From JACCYX01 sp964610045 (GTDB taxonomy: Bacteria > Chloroflexota > Chloroflexia > Thermomicrobiales > UBA6265), in contig CAZSUN010000001.1 in the NCBI GenBank assembly GCA_964610045.1, positions 79,593-143,592 on the forward strand: a stretch of 64,000 nucleotides of DNA. Direction: 5' to 3'. Positions 1-8,568 of the stretch are shown piece after piece (position 1 is the first letter of the stretch; every line of letters starts with the position of its first letter). Both the position numbers and the translations under genes were made by a program. The notes beneath the pieces were generated by a model, which had not been told where the DNA came from, searched no databases, and saw only the letters and a list, made by a program, of their open reading frames with translations.

Positions 1-557
1 GCACCTACGCGACCTGGTGGATTCGCCAGGCGATCACGCGGGCGATCGCTGACCAGGCGCGCACGATCCGGATTCCCGTCCACATGGTTGAGACGATCAA
101 CCGCCTGCTTCGTACCAGCCGGCGCATGCAGCAGGAGCTGGGCCGGGAGCCGACCACAGATGAACTCGCGAAGGAGATGGAAATCACTCCGGACCGCGTT
201 CGCGAGATTCTAAAGATCAGCCAGGATCCGGTTTCGCTGGAAATGCCGATCGGCGAGGAAGAAGACAGCCATCTCGGCGATTTCATCGAAGACCAGAAGA
301 TGCCGGCGCCTGCCGATGCGGCGAGCCGCCAGTTGCTGCGAGAGCAGGTCGAAGATGTCCTCAACACGCTCTCCGACCGGGAGAAGGAAGTGCTCTACAT
401 GCGTTATGGCCTGGACGATGGGCGAGCACGAACCCTGGAGGAAGTGGGGCGCCAGTTCGGCGTGACGCGTGAGCGCATACGCCAAATCGAGGCGAAGGCC
501 CTCCGGAAGCTGCGGCAGCCAGGCCGGGCGAACGTCCTCCGGGATTACCTCGAGTAG
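1..557 (+). CDS. rpoD: Primary RNA polymerase sigma factor (RpoD/SigA), 3' part
   Basis: This gene is cut by the left edge and its reading frame begins at base 3. The visible part opens in region 2.4 (TYATWWIRQAI), which recognises the -10 element. Region 3 follows (RTSRRMQQELGREPT), then region 4.2 with the helix-turn-helix around GVTRERIRQIEAKALRKLR that reads the -35 element. These blocks and the conserved C-terminus are those of the housekeeping group 1 sigma factor, not an alternative ECF sigma. A stop at 555-557 is followed by a strong hairpin. The upstream regions 1 and 2.1-2.3 lie outside the window, so promoter and start cannot be judged. Confidence 0.95.
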   Translation, partial: TYATWWIRQAITRAIADQARTIRIPVHMVETINRLLRTSRRMQQELGREPTTDELAKEMEITPDRVREILKISQDPVSLEMPIGEEEDSHLGDFIEDQKMPAPADAASRQLLREQVEDVLNTLSDREKEVLYMRYGLDDGRARTLEEVGRQFGVTRERIRQIEAKALRKLRQPGRANVLRDYLE

Positions 558-584
558 TCATTTCGCCCAGAAAACAACTGCCTA

Positions 585-620
585 CGACCCGGCGGCGGCA
601 TCATGTGCGCCGCCGGGTCG
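585..620 (+). terminator. Hairpin terminator after the sigma factor gene
   Basis: A perfect 13-bp inverted repeat (585-597 pairs with 608-620) encloses a 10-base loop and starts 28 bases after the stop codon. The stem is almost all G/C. No T-run follows, so it may act as a factor-assisted terminator or an RNA 3'-end stabiliser. Confidence 0.6.
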
Positions 621-765
621 CGCATTCGTGCGATAATGCCGGATTGGCGGCCTCCACCGGATCACCTCAGCGATCCCCAGGCTCATGCATGCAGCACACT
701 GCGTGCCAGCCGCCCCTCCCACCCGATCGAACACCAGCAACCCGGTACAGTGCAAGGAGGTCGAC

Positions 766-2160
766 ATGCTTGTCGATCAGGCGAGAATTCATGTCCAGGC
801 GGGCAAAGGCGGCAATGGTTCGTCGTCGTTTCGCAGGGAGAAATACGTGCCGAAAGGCGGTCCGGACGGCGGCGACGGCGGCAGGGGCGGCGATGTCATC
901 ATCGTCGTGGCGGAGAACCTGAACAGCCTGCTGCCGTTCCAGTACATCCACGAATACCGGGCATTGGATGGCGGCGCTGGAGGCGGCCGGAACAAGCATG
1001 GTCGCAATGGCGAATCCAAGGTGGTCAAGGTGCCGCCGGGTACGGTGGTATTCCTCGAGGAATCTGGCGAGCAAATTGTCGATCTCACCGATCCGGGTGA
1101 GGAATTCGTGATTGCCAGGGGCGGCAAGGGTGGCCTTGGCAACGTGCATTTCAAGTCCTCGACGCGCCAGGCGCCGAAGATCGCCGAGTTGGGCGAGCCA
1201 GGTGAGGATCGCTGGCTGCGGCTCGAGTTGCGCCTGATCGCCGATGTGGGTCTTGTCGGCTTGCCAAACGCCGGGAAATCAACCCTGCTGGCCTCGTCGA
1301 CCCGGGCCAAACCGAAAATTGCCGACTATCCGTTCACCACCCTTTCGCCGAATCTCGGCGTCGTTTCGGTGGGTGGTCCCGGAGGTCAGGCGTTCGTGAC
1401 CGCCGACATTCCCGGGCTGATCGAAGGCGCGGCGGAGGGAGCCGGCCTCGGGCACGAGTTCCTGCGGCACGTGCAGCGGACCAAGGTGCTGGTCCACGTC
1501 CTCGATGCGTCGGGCGGGCTCGAAGGTCGGGATCCGCTCGAAGATTTCCACACGATCAACGACGAGATTGCCGCCTTCGATGACCGCATGGCCGCAGAAC
1601 CAATGCTGGTTGCCCTCAACAAGGTCGATGTCTCCGAAGCGCGGGACAATCTGCCCCGCCTTCGCTCGGTGATCGAAGGGGAGGGGTTTCGCGTGTTCCC
1701 GATATCTGCGGCAACCGGGGAGGGTGTCCCGGAGCTGTTTGCCGCCGTTGGCGGGCAATTGCAGATGCTGGCGGAGGCTGATGCCGAGGCCCGGAAGGCG
1801 GAATCGGACAAACCCAAGCGACGCGTGTACACCATCGGAAACGTCGATGAGCGCGCCTGGGACGCGCAGCGCATCGACGAGGATTCGTTCCGCGTGACCG
1901 GTGTGGGACTCGAGCGGTTCACCCGAATGACCAATTTCGACCAGCGTGAGGCGGTCGACCGGTACCAGCGGATGCTCGAGCGGAACGGGATCGCCTCGGA
2001 ACTCGAACGCCTCGGGATCCAGGATGGGGACACGGTCTACATCGCCGAGCACGAATTGATGTGGGGCGACCAGCCGGACGAAGACGGTTCGTTCGTGGTG
2101 GCTGGGCACGTCGAGCCGACCGAATTCGAATGGATCGAAGGCGACGACGAGGAGGAATAA
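766..2160 (+). CDS. obg: Obg/CgtA GTPase
   Basis: This is a 464-residue ribosome-associated GTPase of the Obg family, which links GTP levels to 50S subunit assembly and stress responses. The N-terminal glycine-rich Obg fold (about 1-158; GGPDGGDGGRGG) is followed by the G domain with G1 GLPNAGKST, switch I DYPFTT, G3 DIPG, G4 NKVD and G5 SAATGEG. The C-terminal OCT domain (about 345-430) and an acidic tail complete the architecture. The ATG at 766 is chosen because an AAGGAGG ribosome site sits 5 bases upstream and the protein then starts with the typical Obg N-terminus. The frame is open upstream to 685, but that extension has no family match. Confidence 0.96.
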   Translation: MLVDQARIHVQAGKGGNGSSSFRREKYVPKGGPDGGDGGRGGDVIIVVAENLNSLLPFQYIHEYRALDGGAGGGRNKHGRNGESKVVKVPPGTVVFLEESGEQIVDLTDPGEEFVIARGGKGGLGNVHFKSSTRQAPKIAELGEPGEDRWLRLELRLIADVGLVGLPNAGKSTLLASSTRAKPKIADYPFTTLSPNLGVVSVGGPGGQAFVTADIPGLIEGAAEGAGLGHEFLRHVQRTKVLVHVLDASGGLEGRDPLEDFHTINDEIAAFDDRMAAEPMLVALNKVDVSEARDNLPRLRSVIEGEGFRVFPISAATGEGVPELFAAVGGQLQMLAEADAEARKAESDKPKRRVYTIGNVDERAWDAQRIDEDSFRVTGVGLERFTRMTNFDQREAVDRYQRMLERNGIASELERLGIQDGDTVYIAEHELMWGDQPDEDGSFVVAGHVEPTEFEWIEGDDEEE

Positions 2161-2213
2161 AGCCCGCCCACAACCGCATGCCCGTCGCTCCCTGCCGTAG
2201 GAGCCGATCGGCC

Positions 2214-2313
2214 NNNNNNNNNNNNNNNNNNNNNNNNNNNNNNNNNNNNNNNNNNNNNNNNNNNNNNNNNNNNNNNNNNNNNNNNNNNNNNNNNNNNNNN
2301 NNNNNNNNNNNNN
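2214..2313. other. Assembly gap (100 N)
   Basis: Exactly 100 undetermined bases separate the end of obg from the P-loop kinase gene. A round 100-N run is the usual placeholder for a scaffold join of unknown length, so the real distance and any gene here are unknown. Order across this point depends on the assembler. Confidence 0.97.
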
Positions 2314-2334
2314 GTGGCTGCCCTGTTTTCGCAA

Positions 2335-2901
2335 TCAACCTCCCTGCAACACGTTGTAGGGCTCGACGAGCGCCAGGTGCAGGTTGTCCAGAATGCACGC
2401 GACCGTCTCCTCGACCGAGAGGGCGGAGGTGTCCAGCCAAAGGCCGATGCCAGGCGTTTCGGTTCGCATCGCGTGATCCAGTTCCACCGGTGTCCAGTCC
2501 AGGTAGCCCGTCTTGTTCCTGGCGCGGTCACGCCGGGCGGCGATCTCCGGCGCCGGCGCGAGCACGACCAGGAAGACCCGGGCCGGGGCATCGCGCAACA
2601 GGTCCAGCACGCGGGTGACATCCTTGCCGAGGATGACGTCCTGATAGACGACGATGTAACCAGCCTCCGCGTAGGTGATGGCGGCGCTGGCGGCGAGTCG
2701 CTGCCGCAAGTGGATTTGCTTCTCCGCCTCCGCCCAGTTTTCCGGGGTGACCGCAGCCTGCCCGTTGACGATGAAGCGCCGGAAGATGTCGCCCCGGAGG
2801 TGGACGCTCCGGGGTAACCGTTCGGCCATCGCCTGGGCAACGGTGGATTTCCCGGCTGCCATGATGCCGGTGATGACCATGATATCGCCGGATTCGATCA
2901 C
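2335..2901 (-). CDS. P-loop kinase of unknown substrate (chloramphenicol phosphotransferase/zeta-like fold)
   Basis: A 188-residue single-domain nucleoside-triphosphate-binding protein. A Walker A motif (GIMAAGKST, about residues 12-20) opens it, followed by HLRGDIFRRF, the kind of substrate Asp region seen in small AAA-type kinases. VVYQDVILG is a probable second strand, and a lid-like Arg pair lies in EIAARRDRARNK. The GTG start overlaps the stop of the acyltransferase by 4 bases (GTGA), so translation is probably coupled. It is the last gene of a five-gene minus-strand operon and ends 21 bases before the assembly gap. The substrate cannot be read from the sequence; small-molecule or RNA phosphorylation are both possible. 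Confidence 0.75.
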   Translation of the reverse strand: MIESGDIMVITGIMAAGKSTVAQAMAERLPRSVHLRGDIFRRFIVNGQAAVTPENWAEAEKQIHLRQRLAASAAITYAEAGYIVVYQDVILGKDVTRVLDLLRDAPARVFLVVLAPAPEIAARRDRARNKTGYLDWTPVELDHAMRTETPGIGLWLDTSALSVEETVACILDNLHLALVEPYNVLQGG

Positions 2902-3623
2902 GCGGATTCGGTGTCCCTGGTCGCATAGATGCCCCGGTACGATTCGGGCAGAAGTGCGGCGACCCGTTCCATCGCCATGGTGATGGCTTCTTCCGACGAC
3001 ATGCGCTTGCCGTCCGGTTTCAGCGGCAGGGTGAATGGTTCCCCGATCGTGATCGTCACCCGCCAGCGTCCTCCGTGCGAATCATGCATCTGCTTGGCGC
3101 CGTTGAACGGGAGCCGCTCGGAGCCGACGATCGCCACGGGGAGAATGGGGACATTGCCACGCAGCGCGATCAGGCCGGCTCCTGGCAACACGCGTTCGAT
3201 GCGCCGGCTCACACTCCGCGTCCCTTCAGGGAACATGCCAACGGCAATACCCTGTTGCAGCCGGTCCGTCGCCATTTGGATGGCGTGACGATCGGCCTTC
3301 CCCCGATCCACAGGAAATGCTCCTCCGAATCGGAGGAACCTGCCGATGACCGGAACCGTCATGAGTTCCTTTTTCGCCATGTAGTGCATTGGCCGGGGCA
3401 ATGCCGTGGAGATCAGGACCGGGTCGGCGTTGTGCAGGTGGTTGGACACCACGAGCACGCCACCGTCACGTGGGACGTTGTTCAACCCATCGATACGCAA
3501 ACGGACAAGCACCCGGAAGAGGATGAGCAGGATGACCCGGAGACTCGTGAACATCCAGCCGTTGAGCTTGCCCTCCATCAGGTCGGGTATGGGCTTGCCT
3601 GGTGATGCTTTCGGCTCGGTCAT
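2898..3623 (-). CDS. plsC: 1-acyl-sn-glycerol-3-phosphate acyltransferase (PlsC family)
   Basis: A 241-residue membrane-associated acyltransferase predicted to convert lysophosphatidic acid to phosphatidic acid. An N-terminal hydrophobic segment (about 25-42) anchors it. The catalytic HX4D motif appears as HLHNAD (about 62-67), and the glycerophosphate-binding block is FPEGTRS (about 133-139), with the third block ILPVAIVG after it. Its ATG overlaps the stop of cmk by 4 bases, and its stop overlaps the next GTG. A cmk-plsC order is common in Firmicutes and Chloroflexota, which supports a housekeeping lipid role. The exact acyl acceptor is inferred from family. Confidence 0.88.
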   Translation of the reverse strand: MTEPKASPGKPIPDLMEGKLNGWMFTSLRVILLILFRVLVRLRIDGLNNVPRDGGVLVVSNHLHNADPVLISTALPRPMHYMAKKELMTVPVIGRFLRFGGAFPVDRGKADRHAIQMATDRLQQGIAVGMFPEGTRSVSRRIERVLPGAGLIALRGNVPILPVAIVGSERLPFNGAKQMHDSHGGRWRVTITIGEPFTLPLKPDGKRMSSEEAITMAMERVAALLPESYRGIYATRDTESA

Positions 3624-4330
3624 GCGGTTCCTCCGGATCCCTGCCAGCTCGACCGTGCGCGCTGCTCGATCTCGTTCACGATGTCATCAACCGATCGGCC
3701 ATCGGTGTCGACGACCACGGCGTCGGGAGCGGCAGCGAGTGGCGCGACCTCACGGCTGGAGTCGTAGGCGTCACGGGCTTCGAGATCGGACAGAACCTGC
3801 TCGAATTGCGCGTCGACGCCCCGTCCGTGCAATTCGGCCAGCCGCCGTCGCGCTCGCTCCTCCGTGCTGGCAACCAGGAAAATCTTGAGCCCGGCAGCTG
3901 GTATGACCACGGTACCGATGTCTCGGCCGACCATCACAATCCGGGCGCCATCGGCGATGTGTCGCTGGGTAGTGAGCAGGTTTTTGCGGACGCCGGAATG
4001 AGCCGAAACCTCGGAGACCGCGGCATCGATCTCGCGGGTACGGATTGCCCAGGTCACGTCCTCATCGCCCAGGAGCACATCGACCTGCCTGCCGTCTGCG
4101 ACTGACGGCGGCCGGATCCTGATATCGAGCTTTCGCGCGAGATCAGCAAGGCACTCACCGTCGCTGCCGGCGATTCCGGTGCGGATCGCCGCGAGCGTCA
4201 CCGTTCGGTAGAGGGCGCCAGTATCGAACAGGATTGCGCCGAGCCGGTGCGCGAGCTCTCGCGCGACGGTGGACTTACCGGCCGCGCCCGGTCCGTCGAT
4301 CGCGATGACTTGACGGTGGTCGGGTTGCAT
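3620..4330 (-). CDS. cmk: Cytidylate kinase
   Basis: A 236-residue enzyme that phosphorylates CMP and dCMP with ATP. The P-loop is IDGPGAAGKST (about 11-21), the CMP-binding GALYRTVTL segment follows, and the conserved VGRDIGTVV and RDxxDSxR-type block (RDAYDSSR) are intact. The frame is open further upstream to 4453, but that stretch is arginine-rich without family similarity. The ATG at 4330 has a GGAAGGAAA ribosome site just upstream. This start lies 56 bases inside the 3' end of rluB. The gene hands over to plsC by an ATGA overlap. Confidence 0.94.
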   Translation of the reverse strand: MQPDHRQVIAIDGPGAAGKSTVARELAHRLGAILFDTGALYRTVTLAAIRTGIAGSDGECLADLARKLDIRIRPPSVADGRQVDVLLGDEDVTWAIRTREIDAAVSEVSAHSGVRKNLLTTQRHIADGARIVMVGRDIGTVVIPAAGLKIFLVASTEERARRRLAELHGRGVDAQFEQVLSDLEARDAYDSSREVAPLAAAPDAVVVDTDGRSVDDIVNEIEQRARSSWQGSGGTA

Positions 4331-5216
4331 CAGGTTTCCTTCCCTGCGGCGCAGGCGTTGACGCGGTTCCTCGAGAGGACGTCGAGGCATCGTCGGAGCG
4401 CGTGCCGTGGACAAACCCACCAACAGGCTCGAGTTGGAGCGTTCGCGTGGCATTGGCCCGAGCGGCAGCCTCCGGGGAGATGCCGATCGCCTCGAACAAC
4501 TGCCCGAGCTCGCCCGGCGTCAGGTCGCGCCAGGCGCCGGGCGGAATGCCGCGCAGGACAAGGGGACCGAGCCGCTCGCGCCGGAGGAGATCGACTTCAA
4601 TACCAACCTTGTGCATCATCTCGCGGACGACATGGTAAATGCCTTCGTGGAGCACGATGCGGATAATGATGCCCTTCGGGGTTTCGCGAAGGATCCGGCA
4701 CTCGTCCGGCACGACCAGGCGGTCGTTGATGAGCAGTCCGGCTCGGACATCCGCGAGTTGCTCGTCGGTCGGCCGCCTGGTGGTGTAGACGTGGTACTCC
4801 TTGGTCAGGCCGTACCGCGGGTGCATGACGCGGTTGGCGACGTCACCGTCGTTCGTCAGCAGGAGCAGTCCCTGGGTGTCGCGGTCGAGCCGGCCAACCG
4901 GATATACCCGCTCCCGCACCTTGACCAAATCCATGACCGTCCAGCGTTGCCGCTCGTCATTGGTGGTGGTGATGAACCCACTTGGTTTGTTCAGCATCAG
5001 GTACCGCGGTTGCTGTTTCGGCAAGACCCGCCCATTGACGCGAATGACATCCTTGACGGGATCGACCCGGGTTCCGAGTTCGGTGACGAGCTTGCCGTTG
5101 ACCGTCACCTTGCCGGCGACGATCAATTCCTCGGCTGCCCGGCGGCTCGCAATCCCGCGGGATGCGATGACGCGTTGCAGGCGTTCGCCCGTTGGGGGGG
5201 TGGCGTCGTTGGGCAT
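4275..5216 (-). CDS. rluB: 23S rRNA pseudouridine synthase (RluB family)
   Basis: A 313-residue RsuA/RluB-type enzyme that isomerises a uridine in 23S rRNA. The N-terminal S4 RNA-binding domain (about 10-60; RLQRVIASRGIASRRAAEE) precedes the catalytic domain, in which GRLDRDTQGLLLLTNDG (about 111-127) carries the catalytic aspartate. The C-terminal 50 residues are a Ser/Thr/Arg-rich, probably disordered tail that overlaps the start of cmk. It begins 3 bases after the DD-carboxypeptidase stop. RluB and the related RluE/RluF differ little in motif, so the exact target uridine is inferred. Confidence 0.92.
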   Translation of the reverse strand: MPNDATPPTGERLQRVIASRGIASRRAAEELIVAGKVTVNGKLVTELGTRVDPVKDVIRVNGRVLPKQQPRYLMLNKPSGFITTTNDERQRWTVMDLVKVRERVYPVGRLDRDTQGLLLLTNDGDVANRVMHPRYGLTKEYHVYTTRRPTDEQLADVRAGLLINDRLVVPDECRILRETPKGIIIRIVLHEGIYHVVREMMHKVGIEVDLLRRERLGPLVLRGIPPGAWRDLTPGELGQLFEAIGISPEAAARANATRTLQLEPVGGFVHGTRSDDASTSSRGTASTPAPQGRKPDATRPPSSHRDRRTGRGR

Positions 5217-5219
5217 GGC

Positions 5220-6419
5220 TCAAGTGTCCTGTTGTCCGGGGATCCGGGCACTGGCGGTCCTGGCTGACACGGGGAGACTGCCGGCGAGGATCTGGTCGTA
5301 GTAGAGGTCGACGGTGCCGGCGCCGGTGTTGTCGATCACCAGCTGGTACCCTGTCTCGACCGCTTCGCGTGGGTAGGGCACGATCGCCTCGCCTTCGAAA
5401 TCGACTTGCCAGACGGCCATCTCATCCGGCAAGCCGGGGAAGGTGCCGTCGCTGCCAGGCACGAGCCAGGCATACTGCTCGTCCATGGCCGAGAAGATCG
5501 CCCGAGTGTCGTCCCACCGCTTGTCGGACCCATCCACAATGATGCTGTTCTCATCGTATTCCACATCGGACCCAAGCACCGAGGTAATCACCATGTTGGT
5601 GCCGCCGTTCATTTCCCGCGCCAGCACCACGCAGGCGCCTGCGGCGTCTGTGGTGCCGGTCTTGCCGCCGACCACGCCAAGTTGGCCAAGCAGGAGGTTG
5701 GTGGTGCTCTTTTCGTAATGGGTGGCGCCCGGCCCGATCGAGTAGAACGAGTAGGCGGGCTGGGAGACGATATCGGCCAGGTACTCGTTCTGCATCAGTT
5801 CGCCAAACAGGATGGCGATGTCGTGCGCGGACGAATACGCGCCCGCGGCATCGAGCCCGTCGGGGCGGGTGAACCAGGTGTTTTCCAGTCCGAGGTTGGC
5901 AGCGTAGTCGTTCATCGCCTGGACGAACGCGTCGATGGCCGCGTTGTCGCTTTCGCAATCACACAGCTTGTAGCCGACGTACCGGGCAATGGCGTGGGCG
6001 GCGTCGTTGCCAGATGGCAATAGCAGTCCATAGAGCAACGTGCCGAGGGTGAGGGTATCCCCGCCGACCAGGCCCATGTTCGAATACAACGTGACATCGA
6101 CGGTGTCGGATTCGAGGGTTTGGACCTCCTCCGAGGTGCTGGCGTTTGCAACTGCCACCAGTGCGGTGGCGACCTTGACGGTCGACCCGATCTGGATTCG
6201 CTCGTTGGCATTGAGTTCGTAGAGCACGATCCCGGTGGTGAGATCGTAGGAGTACACACTCTCGGCCGTGACTGGTGGCGGTTCGAGCCCTGCCTGCGAT
6301 TGGGGTGTTGTGGTTGAGGTAGGCGCAGCCATGCCGGGAAGGGCCAACGATAGCAGCAGGATGATCGAAATGGTGAGCGCCAGAAGGCGGCGCGCGGCGC
6401 AGGTGAGAACTCGTGGCAC
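5220..6419 (-). CDS. D-alanyl-D-alanine carboxypeptidase (PBP5/S11 family), secreted
   Basis: A 399-residue serine peptidase that trims the terminal D-Ala of peptidoglycan stem peptides. An N-terminal signal sequence (hydrophobic about 12-30, ending PGMAA) exports it. The three S11 motifs are present: SxxK as STVK (about 79-82), SGN in LPSGNDAA (about 135), and KTG in GGKTGTTDA (about 243). A C-terminal beta-rich domain follows without an obvious amphipathic anchor, so it may be released or held by the N-terminal helix. The start is GTG. It heads the five-gene operon ending at 2335, with a TATACT -10-like box about 50 bases upstream. Confidence 0.93.
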   Translation of the reverse strand: MPRVLTCAARRLLALTISIILLLSLALPGMAAPTSTTTPQSQAGLEPPPVTAESVYSYDLTTGIVLYELNANERIQIGSTVKVATALVAVANASTSEEVQTLESDTVDVTLYSNMGLVGGDTLTLGTLLYGLLLPSGNDAAHAIARYVGYKLCDCESDNAAIDAFVQAMNDYAANLGLENTWFTRPDGLDAAGAYSSAHDIAILFGELMQNEYLADIVSQPAYSFYSIGPGATHYEKSTTNLLLGQLGVVGGKTGTTDAAGACVVLAREMNGGTNMVITSVLGSDVEYDENSIIVDGSDKRWDDTRAIFSAMDEQYAWLVPGSDGTFPGLPDEMAVWQVDFEGEAIVPYPREAVETGYQLVIDNTGAGTVDLYYDQILAGSLPVSARTASARIPGQQDT

Positions 6420-6470
6420 GATGGCAACTCACTGGGTTCGAGGTTCGGCAGGCCGCGATGGACCGGCACC

Positions 6471-6476
6471 AGTATA
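6471..6476 (-). promoter_or_regulatory. Possible -10 box of the carboxypeptidase operon
   Basis: On the minus strand the sequence reads TATACT about 52 bases before the GTG start. It lies in the only gap (6420-6501) between the two minus-strand transcription units. No good -35 hexamer was found at the right distance, so this is a weak call. Confidence 0.3.
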
Positions 6477-6501
6477 GTGCGTAGCCCTCGCCGATGGACG
6501 G

Positions 6502-7536
6502 CTACAGATCCAGCGCGATCTCGATCAGCGCCTGCTTGAGGGCGGAAGTGGCTTCCAGCGAGACCCCGCTGATGCGGAGATGGTTCGCCAGGCGAGGGTC
6601 ATCGACCCGGTAAACGACGATGCCCCGTTCGGCGAGCCGTGGCACGAAGAAGTCCGCCGTTCCGCGTTCGATCCGCGCCAGCAGGAAGTTCGACCAGGAC
6701 GGATAGGGCGGACTGATCATGCTCAGTTTCCGCAGTTGACGGAAGAGCCGACCCTTCTCGTAGGTCACCTTGCGGACCGTGGCGCGAATGTCCGCATCCG
6801 CATCGAGGGCAGCGTGTGCAGCGACGATGGAGACCCTGGCCAATCCGGAGGGGCGCTGCTGGGCGGCGATGGCGCGCGCGATCCGGGGCGGGGCGATGCC
6901 CCACGCGAGCGGGAACGCGGTCATCCCGGCGAAGGTTTCGAAGGTCTGGAGCAGGACCAGGTTGTCGAACTCCCGAACCAGCGGCGTCAGCGAACGCGAG
7001 CTGTATGCGGCATGACGTTGATCGATGACGACCAGCGAACTCTGCCGCGAGAGCCGGACGATGTCCTGGACCGTGGCGATCGTTCCGGTCGGATCGTTCG
7101 GCGAGAGTACGATCGAGGTGGCGCCGCGAGGAAGTTCGACCCCTCCGGGATTCACGGGCAAGGCGAACATCCGTCTCCGACCGACCGATTCAACCTGAGC
7201 GCTGTGATGTTGGAGCCATCGTTCCAGGGCTGGATCCGAAGGTGGGAAGACGACCAGGGGCCCATGACTGCTTCGCCACTGAGCGATCATGGCGTGGAGT
7301 TCGTCGATACCGTTTGCAGTAACTACCCAATCGTCACCGACACCGGCGAGGGCTCCGAGCCGGCTTCGCAACCGATCACCAAGGTTGTCGGAAGAGCGCC
7401 CCCAGTTGTCGAAGCGGGATACCGCATCCACCACGGCATCGACTGGACCATACGGGTTCGCGACGAGATCGAGTCGAACCAGGCGTTCAGACGCCGCCGT
7501 GGATCTGATCGTGGCCTGGAATGCACCGTGACTCAT
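6502..7536 (-). CDS. Fold-type I aminotransferase homologue (HisC/CobD-like) lacking the PLP lysine
   Basis: A 344-residue protein that aligns along its length with histidinol-phosphate aminotransferases: LSPNDPTG matches the NPNNPTG block, VVIDQRHAAY the D-x-A-Y block, and LRIS the C-terminal substrate arginine (about 321). The segment equal to LRTLSKAFxLAG reads LQTFETFAGMTA, so the lysine that forms the Schiff base with PLP is a threonine (about 201). Only four lysines exist in the protein (about 256, 261, 270, 334), none near that site. The ATG overlaps the phosphoesterase stop by 4 bases. It may bind a ligand without transaminating, or be a degenerate paralogue. The fold assignment is firm, the activity is not. 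Confidence 0.75.
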   Translation of the reverse strand: MSHGAFQATIRSTAASERLVRLDLVANPYGPVDAVVDAVSRFDNWGRSSDNLGDRLRSRLGALAGVGDDWVVTANGIDELHAMIAQWRSSHGPLVVFPPSDPALERWLQHHSAQVESVGRRRMFALPVNPGGVELPRGATSIVLSPNDPTGTIATVQDIVRLSRQSSLVVIDQRHAAYSSRSLTPLVREFDNLVLLQTFETFAGMTAFPLAWGIAPPRIARAIAAQQRPSGLARVSIVAAHAALDADADIRATVRKVTYEKGRLFRQLRKLSMISPPYPSWSNFLLARIERGTADFFVPRLAERGIVVYRVDDPRLANHLRISGVSLEATSALKQALIEIALDL

Positions 7537-8372
7537 GGCACGGTCCGGAACGACGTGAGGTTTGCCACGATAGGGTCCGTACTGGCAGTAACCTCGGAGA
7601 TGCCGCCGTTGGCCGCGATGTCGAAAAGCATGGGCCGACCGACGACGTGGGCCGCGACGTTTCGGACGGGAACGCCGCCGGGCGTTTGACCGACGTAGTT
7701 CCCGAGGTGTGCGTGACCGTGCAGGACAAGATCGACGTGATGATCGTCGATGACCTTGCCGAGCAGGGAGTTTCCGAGCATCCAGTACTTGATTGGCGGT
7801 TCGTGGCCAAGTGTGGAGACGGTTGGCGAGTAGTGCATGACCACCAGGTTGGCGTCAGTCGTGTCGCTGGCCAGCGATGTCAGGGCAGTTTCCAGGCGGA
7901 CGGACTCCCGCCTGGCACGGAGAGCAACCGCCTTGCTGAGTCGGGCAGAAACGATATCGGGTACTTCTTCAGGCCAGAAGCCGCCGCCATAGCCGCCGAC
8001 TCCCGCGAAGCCGAGTCGCAGGCCGTTCGGGAACGCCAGGGTGTACGCATCGCCATCGAGCAACGTCGTCCCGGCCTGGTCGAGCAGATGCCGCATTTCC
8101 CGCCGGCGCAGGCCACGGCGATCGTGGTTGCCGAGGACGGCGATCTTGGGCATGTCGAGTTCGCCGAGCAACTCAGCCGTCAACCGCATTTCCGGGATGC
8201 GGCCGCCGTCGGTGAGGTCGCCCGCGATGATCAGTGCGTCTACCTGGCCATTGAGGGCTCGCAGACCGTTTGCCAGGTCGACGGGAATGTCATTGTGAAC
8301 GTGCAGGTCGCCAATGGCGGCGATCCGGACAATCCGGTCGGCCACGCCGGCTGCACCCAGTTCGTGTACCAC
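7533..8372 (-). CDS. Calcineurin-like metallophosphoesterase
   Basis: A 279-residue cytoplasmic phosphoesterase with all five metal-binding blocks: GDLHVH (about 21), AGDLTDGG (about 50), LGNHD (about 80), MHYSP (about 187) and HGHAHLG (about 224). These ligate a di-metal centre for phosphomono- or diester hydrolysis. No signal peptide or extra domain is seen. The predicted start is GTG at 8372; no strong ribosome site settles it. Its stop overlaps the ATG of the aminotransferase-like gene, so the two are made together, but the substrate is unknown. Confidence 0.85.
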   Translation of the reverse strand: MVHELGAAGVADRIVRIAAIGDLHVHNDIPVDLANGLRALNGQVDALIIAGDLTDGGRIPEMRLTAELLGELDMPKIAVLGNHDRRGLRRREMRHLLDQAGTTLLDGDAYTLAFPNGLRLGFAGVGGYGGGFWPEEVPDIVSARLSKAVALRARRESVRLETALTSLASDTTDANLVVMHYSPTVSTLGHEPPIKYWMLGNSLLGKVIDDHHVDLVLHGHAHLGNYVGQTPGGVPVRNVAAHVVGRPMLFDIAANGGISEVTASTDPIVANLTSFRTVP

Positions 8373-8568
8373 GAGCGCGGTGACCTTGGGCGAGGGAGCG
8401 CGTTGGCGTCTCCCGAGGGCAGGACGTTGGTCAGGGTCGATGTCGACACCCTGCGACCGAGTGTACCGCAGCCTGTCACCTGAGGACGTTCGAATCAGCC
8501 CGTCAGGTCATCGTGTGTCACACGGATTGTCCAGCGCACCTGGCTGCGATGGGTGATTCGCCTGGCGT

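Noticed and set aside
1919..2840. Frames that run across the N gap
   Set aside because: Their central residues are undefined bases; the true sequence is unknown.
6420..6470. tRNA-like GGTTCGA segment
   Set aside because: No acceptor stem, D-arm or anticodon arm can be built around it on either strand.
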